DNA from: DATAOG01 sp963753685
Lineage (GTDB): Bacteria > Pseudomonadota > Alphaproteobacteria > Geminicoccales > Geminicoccaceae
Assembly (NCBI GenBank): GCA_963753685.1
Contig: CAVWDE010000005.1
Span: 124,001 to 188,000, forward strand
Length of the DNA: 64,000 bases
Reading direction: 5' to 3'
Part shown: positions 1 to 8,415 of the stretch, piece after piece
How the letters are laid out: each line of letters starts with the position of its first letter
Position numbering within the stretch: the stretch's first letter is position 1
Program-made: the position numbers and the translations under genes
Notes under the pieces: generated by a model
The model's database searches: none
Seen by the model: the letters and a program-made list of their open reading frames with translations, nothing else
Told to the model about the DNA's origin: nothing

Positions 1-617
1 AGCTGTTCGTGATGGAATTGTTCCGCACGATCTCGCCGAACGGCGGTAGCATCTCCGCGCTCGAGGATGCCCGGCAAGCGAATGCCACTGATAACTACGG
101 CGATAGCGCGTCGCCATTTCTGAGGTTCGGACTCCCCTACGAGCGGCACAGCTTCATCAACACGCCGCACACCTCGACCAGCTTCGACCCGCGCCACTGG
201 CGCGATCCGCAGCAATTCGATCCCGAACGCTATCGGAGCGTGCCGACGAGCGACCAGATCGACGAGGCCAGATGCCGGCAGATCGGCTTTGCCCGGTGCC
301 CGTTCGACATCACCACTCTCCAAGTGAGCGACGGTCGCAAAGCCGGGCTGACCAACAGCGGCTTCGGGACGGTGTTCGGCGTCGCGGATGGCAAGCCGTT
401 GCCGGTCTGCGACTATGCCGGCTTCGCACCCTTCGGCTTCGGCTACCGGCGCTGCCCGGGTGAGCAGCTGACGATCCAGGTGTTCGAGGACTTTCTGCGC
501 AAGGTGTGGCGGGACAAGATCACCTTTCATAAGCTCAATCTGCCGAATCCGGGACAAATCCCGATCGGGCCGGGCACGGTCATTGCCGACGATATCGCCT
601 TCGCCAGGCCGGGCTAG
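1..617 (+). CDS. Cytochrome P450, C-terminal part (5' end outside window)
   Basis: The reading frame is open to the left edge, so only about the last 204 residues are present. The heme-binding signature FGFGYRRCPG, which fits FxxGxxxCxG with the cysteine as axial heme ligand, lies about 55 residues from the C-terminus. An upstream stretch (FDPRHWRDPQQFDPERY) resembles the region after the K-helix that leads to the heme loop. P450s are monooxygenases that need a redox partner; none is visible here. The substrate cannot be told. A DUF1269 gene follows after 84 bases on the same strand. Confidence 0.85.
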   Translation, partial: LFVMELFRTISPNGGSISALEDARQANATDNYGDSASPFLRFGLPYERHSFINTPHTSTSFDPRHWRDPQQFDPERYRSVPTSDQIDEARCRQIGFARCPFDITTLQVSDGRKAGLTNSGFGTVFGVADGKPLPVCDYAGFAPFGFGYRRCPGEQLTIQVFEDFLRKVWRDKITFHKLNLPNPGQIPIGPGTVIADDIAFARPG

Positions 618-701
618 CGGAGTGGACTGAATCCGTCGCGGCTGGCGGTGGCGAAGATCACCGTCCACTGCTATCGACGCGGGGAACCAGGGGAGGGAGT
701 C

Positions 702-1226
702 ATGGCTGACTTGATCTGCGTTGCCTTCGACGATCCGATGACCGCGGATCGCGCGCTCACGGAATTGACCGCGCTGCAGAAGGAATACCTGATCGAGCTC
801 AAGGACGCGTGCGTCGTCGTCCGCTCCCCGGACGGGGAAGTTCACCTCCACCAGGCGTTCCCGCTCGTGAAAACCGGCGCGATCACCGGCGGCACCTCAG
901 GCGCTCTCTGGGGCGGTCTGATCGGGCTCCTGTTCCTCAACCCGCTCGCGGGCATCACGATCGGCGCCGGGTTCGGCGCGGCCAGCGGGGCGCTCGCCGG
1001 CAAGCTCAGCGACTACGGCATCCCCGACGATTTCATCAAGGAGCTCGGGCAGACGATCAAGCCGAACTCGTCCGCCTTGTTCCTGCTGGTGCAGAAGGTG
1101 ACGGCCGACAAGGTCCTGCCGAGGATGGCAGGCTTCAAAGGTCGCGTGCTCAAGACGTCGCTCCCGGATGAACGGGAACAGCGTCTGCGTGAGGCGTTGG
1201 GCGACACGGCGCCGAGCTCGGCCTGA
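702..1226 (+). CDS. DUF1269-family membrane protein
   Basis: A 174-residue protein starting at the ATG behind a purine-rich GGGAGGGAG ribosome site; an in-frame start 54 bases upstream lacks one. The N-terminal half is a compact alpha/beta region. The middle (about residues 58-105) is a glycine-rich hydrophobic hairpin (GAITGGTSGALWGGLIGLLF...) typical of DUF1269 proteins, which have no firmly established function. The C-terminal part is charged. It is followed by a strong hairpin and then the glutaminase gene. Confidence 0.75.
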   Translation: MADLICVAFDDPMTADRALTELTALQKEYLIELKDACVVVRSPDGEVHLHQAFPLVKTGAITGGTSGALWGGLIGLLFLNPLAGITIGAGFGAASGALAGKLSDYGIPDDFIKELGQTIKPNSSALFLLVQKVTADKVLPRMAGFKGRVLKTSLPDEREQRLREALGDTAPSSA

Positions 1227-1245
1227 CGGGAGATCGATTCGAGCC

Positions 1246-1266
1246 GGGACCCGGGGGCCGGGTCCC
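1246..1266 (+). terminator. Terminator-like hairpin after the DUF1269 gene
   Basis: A perfect 9-bp stem GGGACCCGG / CCGGGTCCC around a GGG loop lies 20 bases after the stop codon and 17 bases before the glutaminase start. There is no T-run behind it, so it could also be a processing or attenuation structure rather than a classical intrinsic terminator. Confidence 0.45.
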
Positions 1267-1282
1267 ACCAGGGCGGCGATCC

Positions 1283-2311
1283 ATGGAGGCGAGAGGCGAC
1301 CCCGAAGAGGCTGGCGAAGCCTCGCATGTCTCGACCGGCCAGCTGCCGTCTGCGGATCTTGTTCAAAGCCTGGTGGCCGAAGCGCACGAGCGCTTCAAGT
1401 CGGTCGCTGAAGGGAGCAACTCCGACGTCTATCCGGCGCTGGCAAGCGTGCCGAGCGACCTGTTCGGCATCTGCGTGGTCGGCACCAATGGCGGCGTCTA
1501 TTCGGTCGGCGACGCGGAGCGCGCTTTCACCATCATGAGCGTCTCCAAGCCGTTCGTGTTCGCCCTGGTGTGTCAGGCCATGGGCCACGAAGAGGCCCGC
1601 CGACGGGTCGGTGTGAATGCTACCGGGCGGCCCTTCAACTCGCTGACGGCGATCGAGCAGAGCGGGGACGGTCGGACCAACCCGATGGTGAACCCGGGGG
1701 CGATCGCGACCACGAGCCTCGTCCCGGGCACGTCCGCCGACGCCAGGTGGCGGTTCATCCACGAGGGTATGTCGCGGTTTGCCGGTCGGACGCTGCCGCT
1801 CAACGAGGAAGTCTAGGCATCCGCGACCGCCACCAACTTTCGCAATCAGAGCATCGCGCGCCTCCTCCAGACCTACGACCGGATCTACCTGGATCCGGCC
1901 GAGGCCACCGACCTGTACACCCGACAATGCTCGCTGAACGTGAGCGCCGAGGATCTGGCGGTGATGGGCGCGACGCTCGCGGACGGCGGGGTCAACCCGG
2001 TGACCAAAGAGCGGCTGGTGGACCCGATCATCTGTCACCACACGCTCGCCGTGATGGCGACGGCCGGGCTGTACGAGACCTCCGGCGACTGGCTCTTTGA
2101 CATCGGCTTGCCCGGCAAGAGCGGGATCGGCGGCGGCATCGTCACCGTCTCGCCGGGCAAGGGTGGCCTCGGCACCTTCGCCCCGCCGCTGGATGCCGCC
2201 GGCAACAGCGTCAAGGGGCGGCTGGTCGCCAAATTCCTCTCCCAGCGGCTGGGACTGGACCTGTTCGTGTCGGCACCCTGTGACCAAAGCGACGTGGAAA
2301 GAGCAGCATAG
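1283..2311 (+). pseudogene. glsA: Glutaminase (GlsA family) interrupted by an in-frame TAG
   Basis: The frame reads as a serine-dependent glutaminase (L-glutamine to L-glutamate plus ammonia) of about 342 residues, with a TAG at 1814-1816. Before it are the catalytic S-x-x-K (SVSK), the VGVNATGRPFNSL segment and NPMVNPGAI. After it, in the same frame, are RNQSIARLL, YTRQCSLNVSAEDLA, the GLPGKSGIGGGI active-site loop and a normal C-terminus ending at 2311. The TAG stands where family members usually carry an aromatic residue, so one base change from a tyrosine codon explains it. Both halves look well kept, pointing to a recent mutation or a sequence error. The M20 peptidase follows closely. 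Confidence 0.85.
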
Positions 2312-2373
2312 CCGACGCCCTCTCGCGAGCGGCGTCCATGAATCAGGACGAAAAACGAAAAGGAGTTGGCACC

Positions 2374-3756
2374 ATGTCACAGCTTGACGCAGTCCTCTCC
2401 CGAATCGACGCCGACCTCGCCCCGGCCCTCGAGCGGCTGTTCGAGGTGCTGAGGATCAAGTCGATCTCGACCGATCCCGCGTTCGCGGCCGACTGCCGCG
2501 CCTGCGCCGACTGGCATGTCCAGGATCTCGAGAGCATCGGGTTCAAGGCGCGCGTGGATGCCACCCCCGGCCACCCGATCGTGGTGGGCCATGACCGCAG
2601 CGCGGCGGGTCCCTCGGCGTTGTTCTATGGACACTACGATGTGCAGCCGGTGGATCCGCTCGAGCTCTGGGACCACGACCCGTTCGAGCCCTTCATCGAA
2701 ACCCGCCCGGACGGCACGCGCGCCATTCGCGCGCGCGGCGCTTCGGACGACAAGGGGCAGGTGAGAACCTTCATCGAGGCCTGCCGGGCCTGGAAGGCGG
2801 TCGCCGGCAGGCTGCCGATCGGGGTCTCGGTTCTGCTCGAAGGCGAGGAAGAATCGGGCGGTGTCAACCTGCCGCCTTTTCTGAAGGCCCATCCCGGCGA
2901 GTTGCGCGCGGACATCGGCCTGATCTGCGACACCAACATGTGGGATGCCGCAACACCGGCGATCCAGACGATGCTGCGCGGCCTGTGCGGCGAGGAGATC
3001 GTGATCACCGCCGCCGATCGCGACCTGCATTCCGGCTTTTACGGCTCGGCCGCCGCGAACCCGAACCACGTCCTCGCCCGGATCCTGGCCGACCTGCGCG
3101 ACGCCGACGGGCGCATCACGGTCCCCGGCTTCTACGACGGCGTGCCTGAGCTGCCCGCGGCGCTGCGCACGCAGTGGGACCAGCTGCCCTTCGACCCGGG
3201 CGCCTCCCTGGGAGCCGTCGGCCTCTCGGTGCCCGCGGGCGAGAAGGGCCGCAAAGTGCTGGAGATGACCTGGTCGCGGCCCACCTGCGAGGTCAACGGC
3301 ATGGGCGGCGGCTATCACGGCGAGGGCTTCAAGACGGTGATCCCGTCGCAGGCCTCGGCGAAGATTTCCTTCCGCCTGGTGTTCGACCAGGACCCGCACG
3401 CCATCCGCGCGGCCTTCCGTGATTTCGTGCGCGCGCGCGTCCCGGCCGATTGCAAGGTCGAGTTCATGGAGCACGGCGCAGGCCGCGCCATCCGGTTCCC
3501 GATCGACGCGCCGGCCTTTGCCAAGACGCGCAACGCGCTCACCGCCGAATGGGGTCGCGAAGCCTTCTTCATCGGCGGTGGCGGCTCGATCCCGGTGACG
3601 CATGAGTTGAAGAACGCCCTCGGGATGGACGTCGTCCTCGCGGGCTTCGCGCTGGAAGACGACCGCATCCACAGCCCGAACGAGAAGTACGATTTGGAGA
3701 GCTTCCGGCGCGGCGTGCGCTCCTGGGCGCGGATTCTGGACGCACTGGCGAACTGA
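2374..3756 (+). CDS. M20-family metallodipeptidase (carnosinase/CNDP-like)
   Basis: A 460-residue zinc peptidase of the M20 group. The ATG at 2374 is preferred over one 36 bases upstream because AAAAGGAG sits just before it. Visible motifs, in order: GHYDVQP (metal His and catalytic Asp), ASDDKG (bridging Asp), EGEEESG (catalytic Glu pair), the dimerisation-domain segment DLHSGFYGS, then GGGGSIPV and a late HSPNE (metal His). Family members hydrolyse dipeptides or N-acyl amino acids. It lies between a glutaminase and an AbgT-type transporter, which suggests use of glutamyl or other peptide substrates. It is the only intact gene of the three. Confidence 0.88.
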   Translation: MSQLDAVLSRIDADLAPALERLFEVLRIKSISTDPAFAADCRACADWHVQDLESIGFKARVDATPGHPIVVGHDRSAAGPSALFYGHYDVQPVDPLELWDHDPFEPFIETRPDGTRAIRARGASDDKGQVRTFIEACRAWKAVAGRLPIGVSVLLEGEEESGGVNLPPFLKAHPGELRADIGLICDTNMWDAATPAIQTMLRGLCGEEIVITAADRDLHSGFYGSAAANPNHVLARILADLRDADGRITVPGFYDGVPELPAALRTQWDQLPFDPGASLGAVGLSVPAGEKGRKVLEMTWSRPTCEVNGMGGGYHGEGFKTVIPSQASAKISFRLVFDQDPHAIRAAFRDFVRARVPADCKVEFMEHGAGRAIRFPIDAPAFAKTRNALTAEWGREAFFIGGGGSIPVTHELKNALGMDVVLAGFALEDDRIHSPNEKYDLESFRRGVRSWARILDALAN

Positions 3757-3759
3757 AGG

Positions 3760-3780
3760 GACCGCCCGGGCCGGGCGGTC
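3760..3780 (+). terminator. Hairpin between the M20 peptidase and abgT
   Basis: A perfect 9-bp GC stem GACCGCCCG / CGGGCGGTC with a GGC loop starts four bases after the peptidase stop. No T-tract follows. It may reduce read-through into the transporter gene about 100 bases downstream. Confidence 0.5.
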
Positions 3781-3879
3781 TGGGAATGGAACGGCACTTC
3801 CGACGACGGGGCGCGCGATCGCGCTGGCAGCGCTGGATGCGAGCCCGATCCGTCGGCGCCACAATGAGGTGATGCATCC

Positions 3880-4718
3880 ATGGCTCAAATGAACGAAGCG
3901 GCGTCGGCGACCACCATGCAGAAGATTCTCGACGTCGTCGAACGCGTCGGCAACCGGGTCCCGCATCCGGTCATGGTCTTCGTCATCCTGATCGGGATCG
4001 TGATCGTATTGTCTCACATCTTCTACATGCTCGGGCTGAGCGTGTCCTATCAGGTGATCAATGTGGACACGGACGAGGTCGAGCAGACCACGACGGCCGC
4101 GCGTAGCCTGCTGACCGTAGACGGCATCCGGTTCATGTTCACGGGCGTCGTGCAGAACTTCATGAACTTCAACGCGGTCGGCGTGATCATCGTCGCCATG
4201 GTCGGCGTCGGCGTGGCCGAATTCGGCGGGACTCGTGAAGGCGCTGATCCGCAAGCTGGTGATCGTCACGCCGGGGCATCTGCTCACCTACGTCCTGGTG
4301 TTCGTGGGCATCCTGTCGAGCATCGCCGCGGATGCCGGCTATCTCGTCCTGATCCCGCTCGCGGGCGCCGCCTTCATCACCGTTGGCCGGCATCCGCTGG
4401 CCGGACTGGCGGCGGCCTTCGCCGCGGTCGCCGCGGCTTTCCTGGTCAACATTCTGATCGTGCCGGTGGACGGGATCCTGACCGAGATCACGAACGATGC
4501 GATCCACCTGGTCAACCCCGCGATCTCGATCGACCTCGCGGCCAATGTCTGGTTCTCGATCGCCTCCGTGGTCATGCTGACGGTCGTGATCGCGCTCATC
4601 ACCGAGAAAGTCGTCGAGCCGCGCCTCGGCGAATATCATGGCGGCTATACTTTGGAGGGTGACGCCGCCCTGTCGATCGACGAGTACCGCGGCCTGCGGT
4701 TTGCGCTCTACGGGCTAG
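3880..4718 (+). pseudogene. abgT: AbgT-family transporter, frameshifted and truncated by an IS
   Basis: The start (MAQMNEAASATTMQK) leads into AbgT-type membrane sequence (RVPHPVMVFVILIG, then GVIIVAMVGVGVAE). Near 4231 the frame shifts by one base; the next frame continues with GLVKALIRKLV, VFVGILSSIAADAGYLVL and DGILTEITNDAI, all characteristic of AbgT p-aminobenzoyl-glutamate/peptide transporters. About 278 of the roughly 510-540 residues usual for the family remain before homology stops at the IS1380 insertion. The missing C-terminal half is not found beyond the IS, so DNA was also lost. Uptake by this protein is almost certainly abolished. Confidence 0.85.
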
Positions 4719-6310
4719 CCCGGATCATTCATGAGGGTGGGCGGGCGACGGTTTTTCGACGCGGGTGAGGGTGGCGCGGGCGGCGCGCTCGATCGAGGCT
4801 TGAGGGTGGCAGGGACGGGCTCGCTCGGGGCACGCTGCCCCGGGACTTAGGGCGGCAGCTTGACGACGCGGCGGGCGAGAAGTGCCCAGCTCTGCTGGTG
4901 GCGATAGCAGGTTGGCAGCGCGACCTTGATCCGGGTCTTCAGCTCGGTGACCCGGGCGGCGACCTTGATCAGCGCGAGACGGATGGTGTCGAACTGGGCG
5001 TCGCGCCAGAACGAGGTCTTGGGCGCCAGACCGCGCAGCGTGTGCAGGAGCCAGTAGGCGGCGGTGTGGATCAGCAGGCGGAACTGATTGGCCGCCGCGC
5101 TGGTGCAGGAGGTGCGGTCGGAGGCGAGATGCAGCTTGTGCGCTTTGATCAGGTTTTCGGCCTGGCCGCGTTGGCAGTAGACGCTCTCGTACAGCCAGCG
5201 CGGCGCACCGGCGAGGTTGGTGACAATGAATCGGCTGTCGCTGCCCTGGGGCGAGGCCTCGATGCGGGCGATGACCCGTCGCTCGACCGACCAGGTCTTG
5301 GCGGCATAGGGGAGTTCGCCGAAGCGGCGCACCTTCTCGGCCTCGCGCCGGACCCGGCCGAGCGCCGCGGCCTCAGCCAGATCGGCGATCCTGGCGAGCA
5401 GCACCTGGTTGCCGGCAAGGCCGAAGACGTAGCCGACGCGGTTGCGCTCGCACCACGTCATCGCCTCGGGCCGGCCGTAGTGACTGTCGCCGCGCACCAG
5501 AATGTCGACCCTGGGCCAGCGAGCACGGATCGCTTTCACGACGTGACGCAGGACGAGGGCGACTTCGGCACCGCCTGGCGTCTTGCCGGGCCGCAGGATC
5601 ACCGCGACCGGCTTGCCGGTGGTCGCCTCGTAGATGTGGATCGGCAGGAAGCAGCGGCTGTCGTAATGGGCATGGAACAATGCCAGCTGTTGGCCGCCAT
5701 GAACCCGATCCTCGGTGTCGTCGATGTCGAGCACGAGGCGCCGCGGCACCTCGGCGAAGCTGTCGCAGAACAGCTCGACCATGGCGGCCATCATGCGCTT
5801 CAGCGCGGGCGCTCCAGGGCGACCACTGGAGGTCGCCCTTGGGAGCCAGCCGCGCGGGCCGGGCAGGTTCTCAAGCCGGCACATGGTGGGCTGGGAGCAC
5901 AAGTCGGCGTCGCGCTCGGGCAGCCGGCCGACCGCCATCTTGAAGGCCGGGTCGGCCCGCAGGGCATCGCAGTCGTTGCCATCCGCGTCGCCGGCCGCGA
6001 TCAGCAAGGCGCGGCAGCGGATCATCTCGGCAAGCCCGTGCTGGACCCGCTCGGGCGCCCGCGGATCCTCGAGGCAGCGCGCCAGGCGCTCGGCAACGCC
6101 GAGGCGGCGCTCGACTTCGGCCAAAACCAAAACACCGCCGTCCGAGGTCAACCGTCCGGCGTCGCAGGTGACGTGCACAGGCTTGCCGGCGAGGGGTGAC
6201 AAACCTGGGACAAACGGCGCTTGCTCGTGCCGATTCTGCTTCAGCACCAGAATCCTACACGATCCCAACGGCTTGGTCAGCGCCCGCCAGCACCTCGTGA
6301 ATTTTCCGGG
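4719..6310. mobile_element. IS1380-family insertion sequence, complete
   Basis: A 1,592-bp element with imperfect terminal inverted repeats. The left end reads CCCGGATCATTCATGAGG and the right end, inverted, CCCGGAAAATTCACGAGG. Each end is flanked outside by CTAG (4715-4718 and 6311-6314), a 4-bp target duplication. Inside is one intact minus-strand transposase gene. The left end lies inside the AbgT gene. Confidence 0.88.
4847..6268 (-). CDS. IS1380-family transposase
   Basis: A 473-residue DDE transposase that fills most of the IS. The catalytic acids are apparent in LDIDDTED, in RGDSHYG and in QRGQAENLIKAHK. The N-terminus carries the family-typical segment VTCDAGRLTSDGGVLVLAEV. The frame is uninterrupted, so the element may still be active. 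It disrupts the AbgT gene from the opposite strand. Confidence 0.92.
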   Translation of the reverse strand: MGSCRILVLKQNRHEQAPFVPGLSPLAGKPVHVTCDAGRLTSDGGVLVLAEVERRLGVAERLARCLEDPRAPERVQHGLAEMIRCRALLIAAGDADGNDCDALRADPAFKMAVGRLPERDADLCSQPTMCRLENLPGPRGWLPRATSSGRPGAPALKRMMAAMVELFCDSFAEVPRRLVLDIDDTEDRVHGGQQLALFHAHYDSRCFLPIHIYEATTGKPVAVILRPGKTPGGAEVALVLRHVVKAIRARWPRVDILVRGDSHYGRPEAMTWCERNRVGYVFGLAGNQVLLARIADLAEAAALGRVRREAEKVRRFGELPYAAKTWSVERRVIARIEASPQGSDSRFIVTNLAGAPRWLYESVYCQRGQAENLIKAHKLHLASDRTSCTSAAANQFRLLIHTAAYWLLHTLRGLAPKTSFWRDAQFDTIRLALIKVAARVTELKTRIKVALPTCYRHQQSWALLARRVVKLPP

Positions 6311-6439
6311 CTAGCGACTCGACGTTCCGGCAGAGTCGGCAGTCAGTCTTCATCGACGGCCTGATCGCCGCCGCCTGAGTTAGACCAAGACGCTACTCTA
6401 ATCCATAACATCGCGGCGCTGCAAGGCTGGCTACCCGCT

Positions 6440-7721
6440 GGTGACGTATAGGAGTTTGTGTCAGAGGCGGGAGGGGGTACTCCCCGGCGGAGTTGATGAG
6501 ACCCGCAAGATGGAGCACCGCCGATGCCGCAGACTGCGACGATCAAGAGCTTACCAGCAGCGTTCCGCATGATGAAGGCCATGCAGGCGGAAGACGTCGA
6601 ATGGGGCGAGGACTACCGGCTGGCCGCCCGCCAGGCGCTGGCCGAGCTGCTCGAGGGCCGCATGGCCGCGACCATCGACCGGCACCTCGAGCGCATCGCC
6701 GAGCTTGGCCAAGCGGATCGCCGCAACGGCTGCTACCGGCGCTGGCTGCTGACCGAGCCCGGCGCGATCGAGCTGGCGGTGCCGCGCACGCGGACGTTCA
6801 GCGCGCTCAGGGTGGTCCGCGCCTACGCCCGCCGGGTGCGCGACGTCGACCGGATGATCCTGGCCTGCTTCGCCCTCGGCCTGTCGACGCGCAAGGTGGC
6901 GAGAGCGCTGTTGCCCGTCCTCGGGCAGCCGGTCAGCCCGGGCACCGTCAGCCAGGTCGCCAGGCAGCTGGACGCGGCGGTCGTCGCCTTTCACCAGCGG
7001 CCGCTGCAGGACCAGTATCGGGTGCTGGTCCTGGATGGTGTCGTGCTCAAGCGCAAGACCGGCGCCGGCGCCCTGGCCAGGCCGGTGCTGGTGGCGCTCG
7101 GCCTGCGTCCCGACGGCAAGAAGGAGGTCATCGACTTTCGCCTCGCGACCGCCGAGAGCGCCGCCCAGTGGCAGCTGTTCCTCGGCGATCTGATCCGCCG
7201 CGGGCTGACCGGCGAGCACCTCGAGAGGCTCTGCGTCGACGGCGGCGCGGGCCTGCTCGCCGCCCTGCCGACGGCGTTTCCTGGCCTCCCCGTGCAGAGA
7301 TGTTGGGCGCACAAGATCCGCAACGTGCTGAACAAGGTGCGCAAGCCCGACCAACCGGCCATCCAGGCGGACCTGCATCGGATCATGAAGGCCTCGACCT
7401 TGCCGGCCGCCTGGTGCGCCGCCCGCCGCTTCGCCGACCGCTGGCAGGACCTCTGCCCCAAGGCGGTCGCCTGCCTGCGCGCCGACCTCGACGATCTGCT
7501 CACCTGCTGGCGCTACCCGACCCGCGCCGAGCGCAAGGCGGTGCGCACCACCAACGCGATCGAGCGCCGCTTCCGCGAGGTCCGCCGCCGCACCCGCCCA
7601 ATGGGCACCTTCCAGGACAAGACCTCCATGGACCGCATCCTGTTCGCCGTCTTCACCCACGAAAACCTCAACCAGGGAATCGCTACCCCCTTCCCACTGA
7701 CACACAACTCTTGACGTTACC
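6440..7721. mobile_element. IS256-family insertion sequence, complete
   Basis: About 1.28 kb, bounded by imperfect inverted repeats: left GGTGACGTATAGGAGTTTG, right (inverted) GGTAACGTCAAGAGTTGTG, both continuing to TGTCAG and a G-rich run ending GGGGGTA. Flanks share TACCCG (6432-6437 and 7723-7728), consistent with a decayed 8-bp target duplication. The transposase stop codon lies inside the right repeat. Exact ends are uncertain by a few bases. The 125 bases between this and the IS1380 element show nothing recognisable. Confidence 0.8.
6524..7714 (+). CDS. IS256-family (mutator-type) transposase
   Basis: A 396-residue transposase with the IS256 DDE arrangement: Asp in VLVLDGVVLK, Asp in RLCVDGGAGL, and Glu in TTNAIERRFREVRRR. 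The segment QRCWAHKIRNVLNKV before the Glu is typical of the family. No stop or frameshift is seen, so it is probably functional. Confidence 0.92.
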   Translation: MPQTATIKSLPAAFRMMKAMQAEDVEWGEDYRLAARQALAELLEGRMAATIDRHLERIAELGQADRRNGCYRRWLLTEPGAIELAVPRTRTFSALRVVRAYARRVRDVDRMILACFALGLSTRKVARALLPVLGQPVSPGTVSQVARQLDAAVVAFHQRPLQDQYRVLVLDGVVLKRKTGAGALARPVLVALGLRPDGKKEVIDFRLATAESAAQWQLFLGDLIRRGLTGEHLERLCVDGGAGLLAALPTAFPGLPVQRCWAHKIRNVLNKVRKPDQPAIQADLHRIMKASTLPAAWCAARRFADRWQDLCPKAVACLRADLDDLLTCWRYPTRAERKAVRTTNAIERRFREVRRRTRPMGTFQDKTSMDRILFAVFTHENLNQGIATPFPLTHNS

Positions 7722-7727
7722 GTACCC

Positions 7728-7757
7728 GACAGGGGCCGACAGGGCCTGACAGGGGCC
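7728..7757 (+). repeat. Three tandem 10-bp repeats beside the IS256 end
   Basis: GACAGGGGCC, GACAGGGCCT and GACAGGGGCC follow one another without gaps starting seven bases beyond the right end of the IS. The first and third are identical. Confidence 0.6.
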
Positions 7758-8415
7758 GGAAATGGGCCAACCGGGCGCCGGACGCGGGTCCGGCCTGTGT
7801 CGGGTATTCGGGCGAGCCTTGCCGTATGTGCGGTTTCCTCAGATCTGGTTCAAGCATCGGCCAGCGCATACGCGGTCGACTGCGGGGGCCGTCCGGGGGC
7901 TCCGGGACGGCACCATCGATGGACGACAGCACGCGCGATGTGGCGTGGCGGGGGCCACGAGTTGATACTGCCGCCCTGCTTGAGGCCCGAATCGAAGACC
8001 GACTTGCAGGCCAGCACCGGCCCTGGGATCGAACTGTTCGGTTCAGCGTGTCCGCTGCAGGCCGGCAGAGCGGACCTATCAGGGGGAGGCTTTGACAGGC
8101 AGGTCGTGGACCCAGAGCTGCCGAGAGATTAGACGAACATGGGGCGTCCTGGCCCGTCGGACTCGGGCGCGCCCGAGAAGTAGAGGCGCGATGGCATCGA
8201 CTACGCCCAAGGGTCCCATGTGCGGGTGGCCGAGGCGAAGCATCTGGCCAAGCTACGCGAACTGCTGGCGAGGGCCGCTCGCCAATCCACTCCGAACCAC
8301 ACTCGCGAACACGACATCCCGCACCCCCCGGTCCGGTCGCGCCGGAACCTGCCGGTTGCCACCGCAGGCCACTCCCCTGGCGCGAGGTCAGACAGATCCG
8401 CGTTCAGTCCTGGGT
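7758..8415. other. 658 bases without a recognisable gene
   Basis: Short open frames occur on both strands, but none has a recognisable motif, a convincing ribosome site or matching codon use. A stretch at about 8190-8280 reads DGIDYAQGSHVRVAEAKHLAKLRELLARAA in one frame (quoted in two parts: DGIDYAQGSHVRVAEAK, then HLAKLRELLARAA) and could be a worn gene fragment, but I cannot assign it. Confidence 0.4.

Noticed and set aside
1814..1816. TAG in glutaminase as a pyrrolysine or programmed read-through codon
   Set aside because: Glutaminases are not known to need pyrrolysine, no pyl genes are in view, and a single change from a Tyr codon is the simpler reading.
1013..2380. 455-codon minus-strand open frame across the DUF1269 and glutaminase genes
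   Set aside because: It is antisense to clear genes, has no recognisable domain, and such frames are common in GC-rich coding DNA.
4898..6199. 433-codon plus-strand frame opposite the IS1380 transposase
   Set aside because: Shadow of the transposase; composition is low-complexity and no motif is seen.
4719..7721. A composite transposon made of the two IS elements
   Set aside because: They belong to different families, have separate ends and enclose only about 125 bases without cargo.
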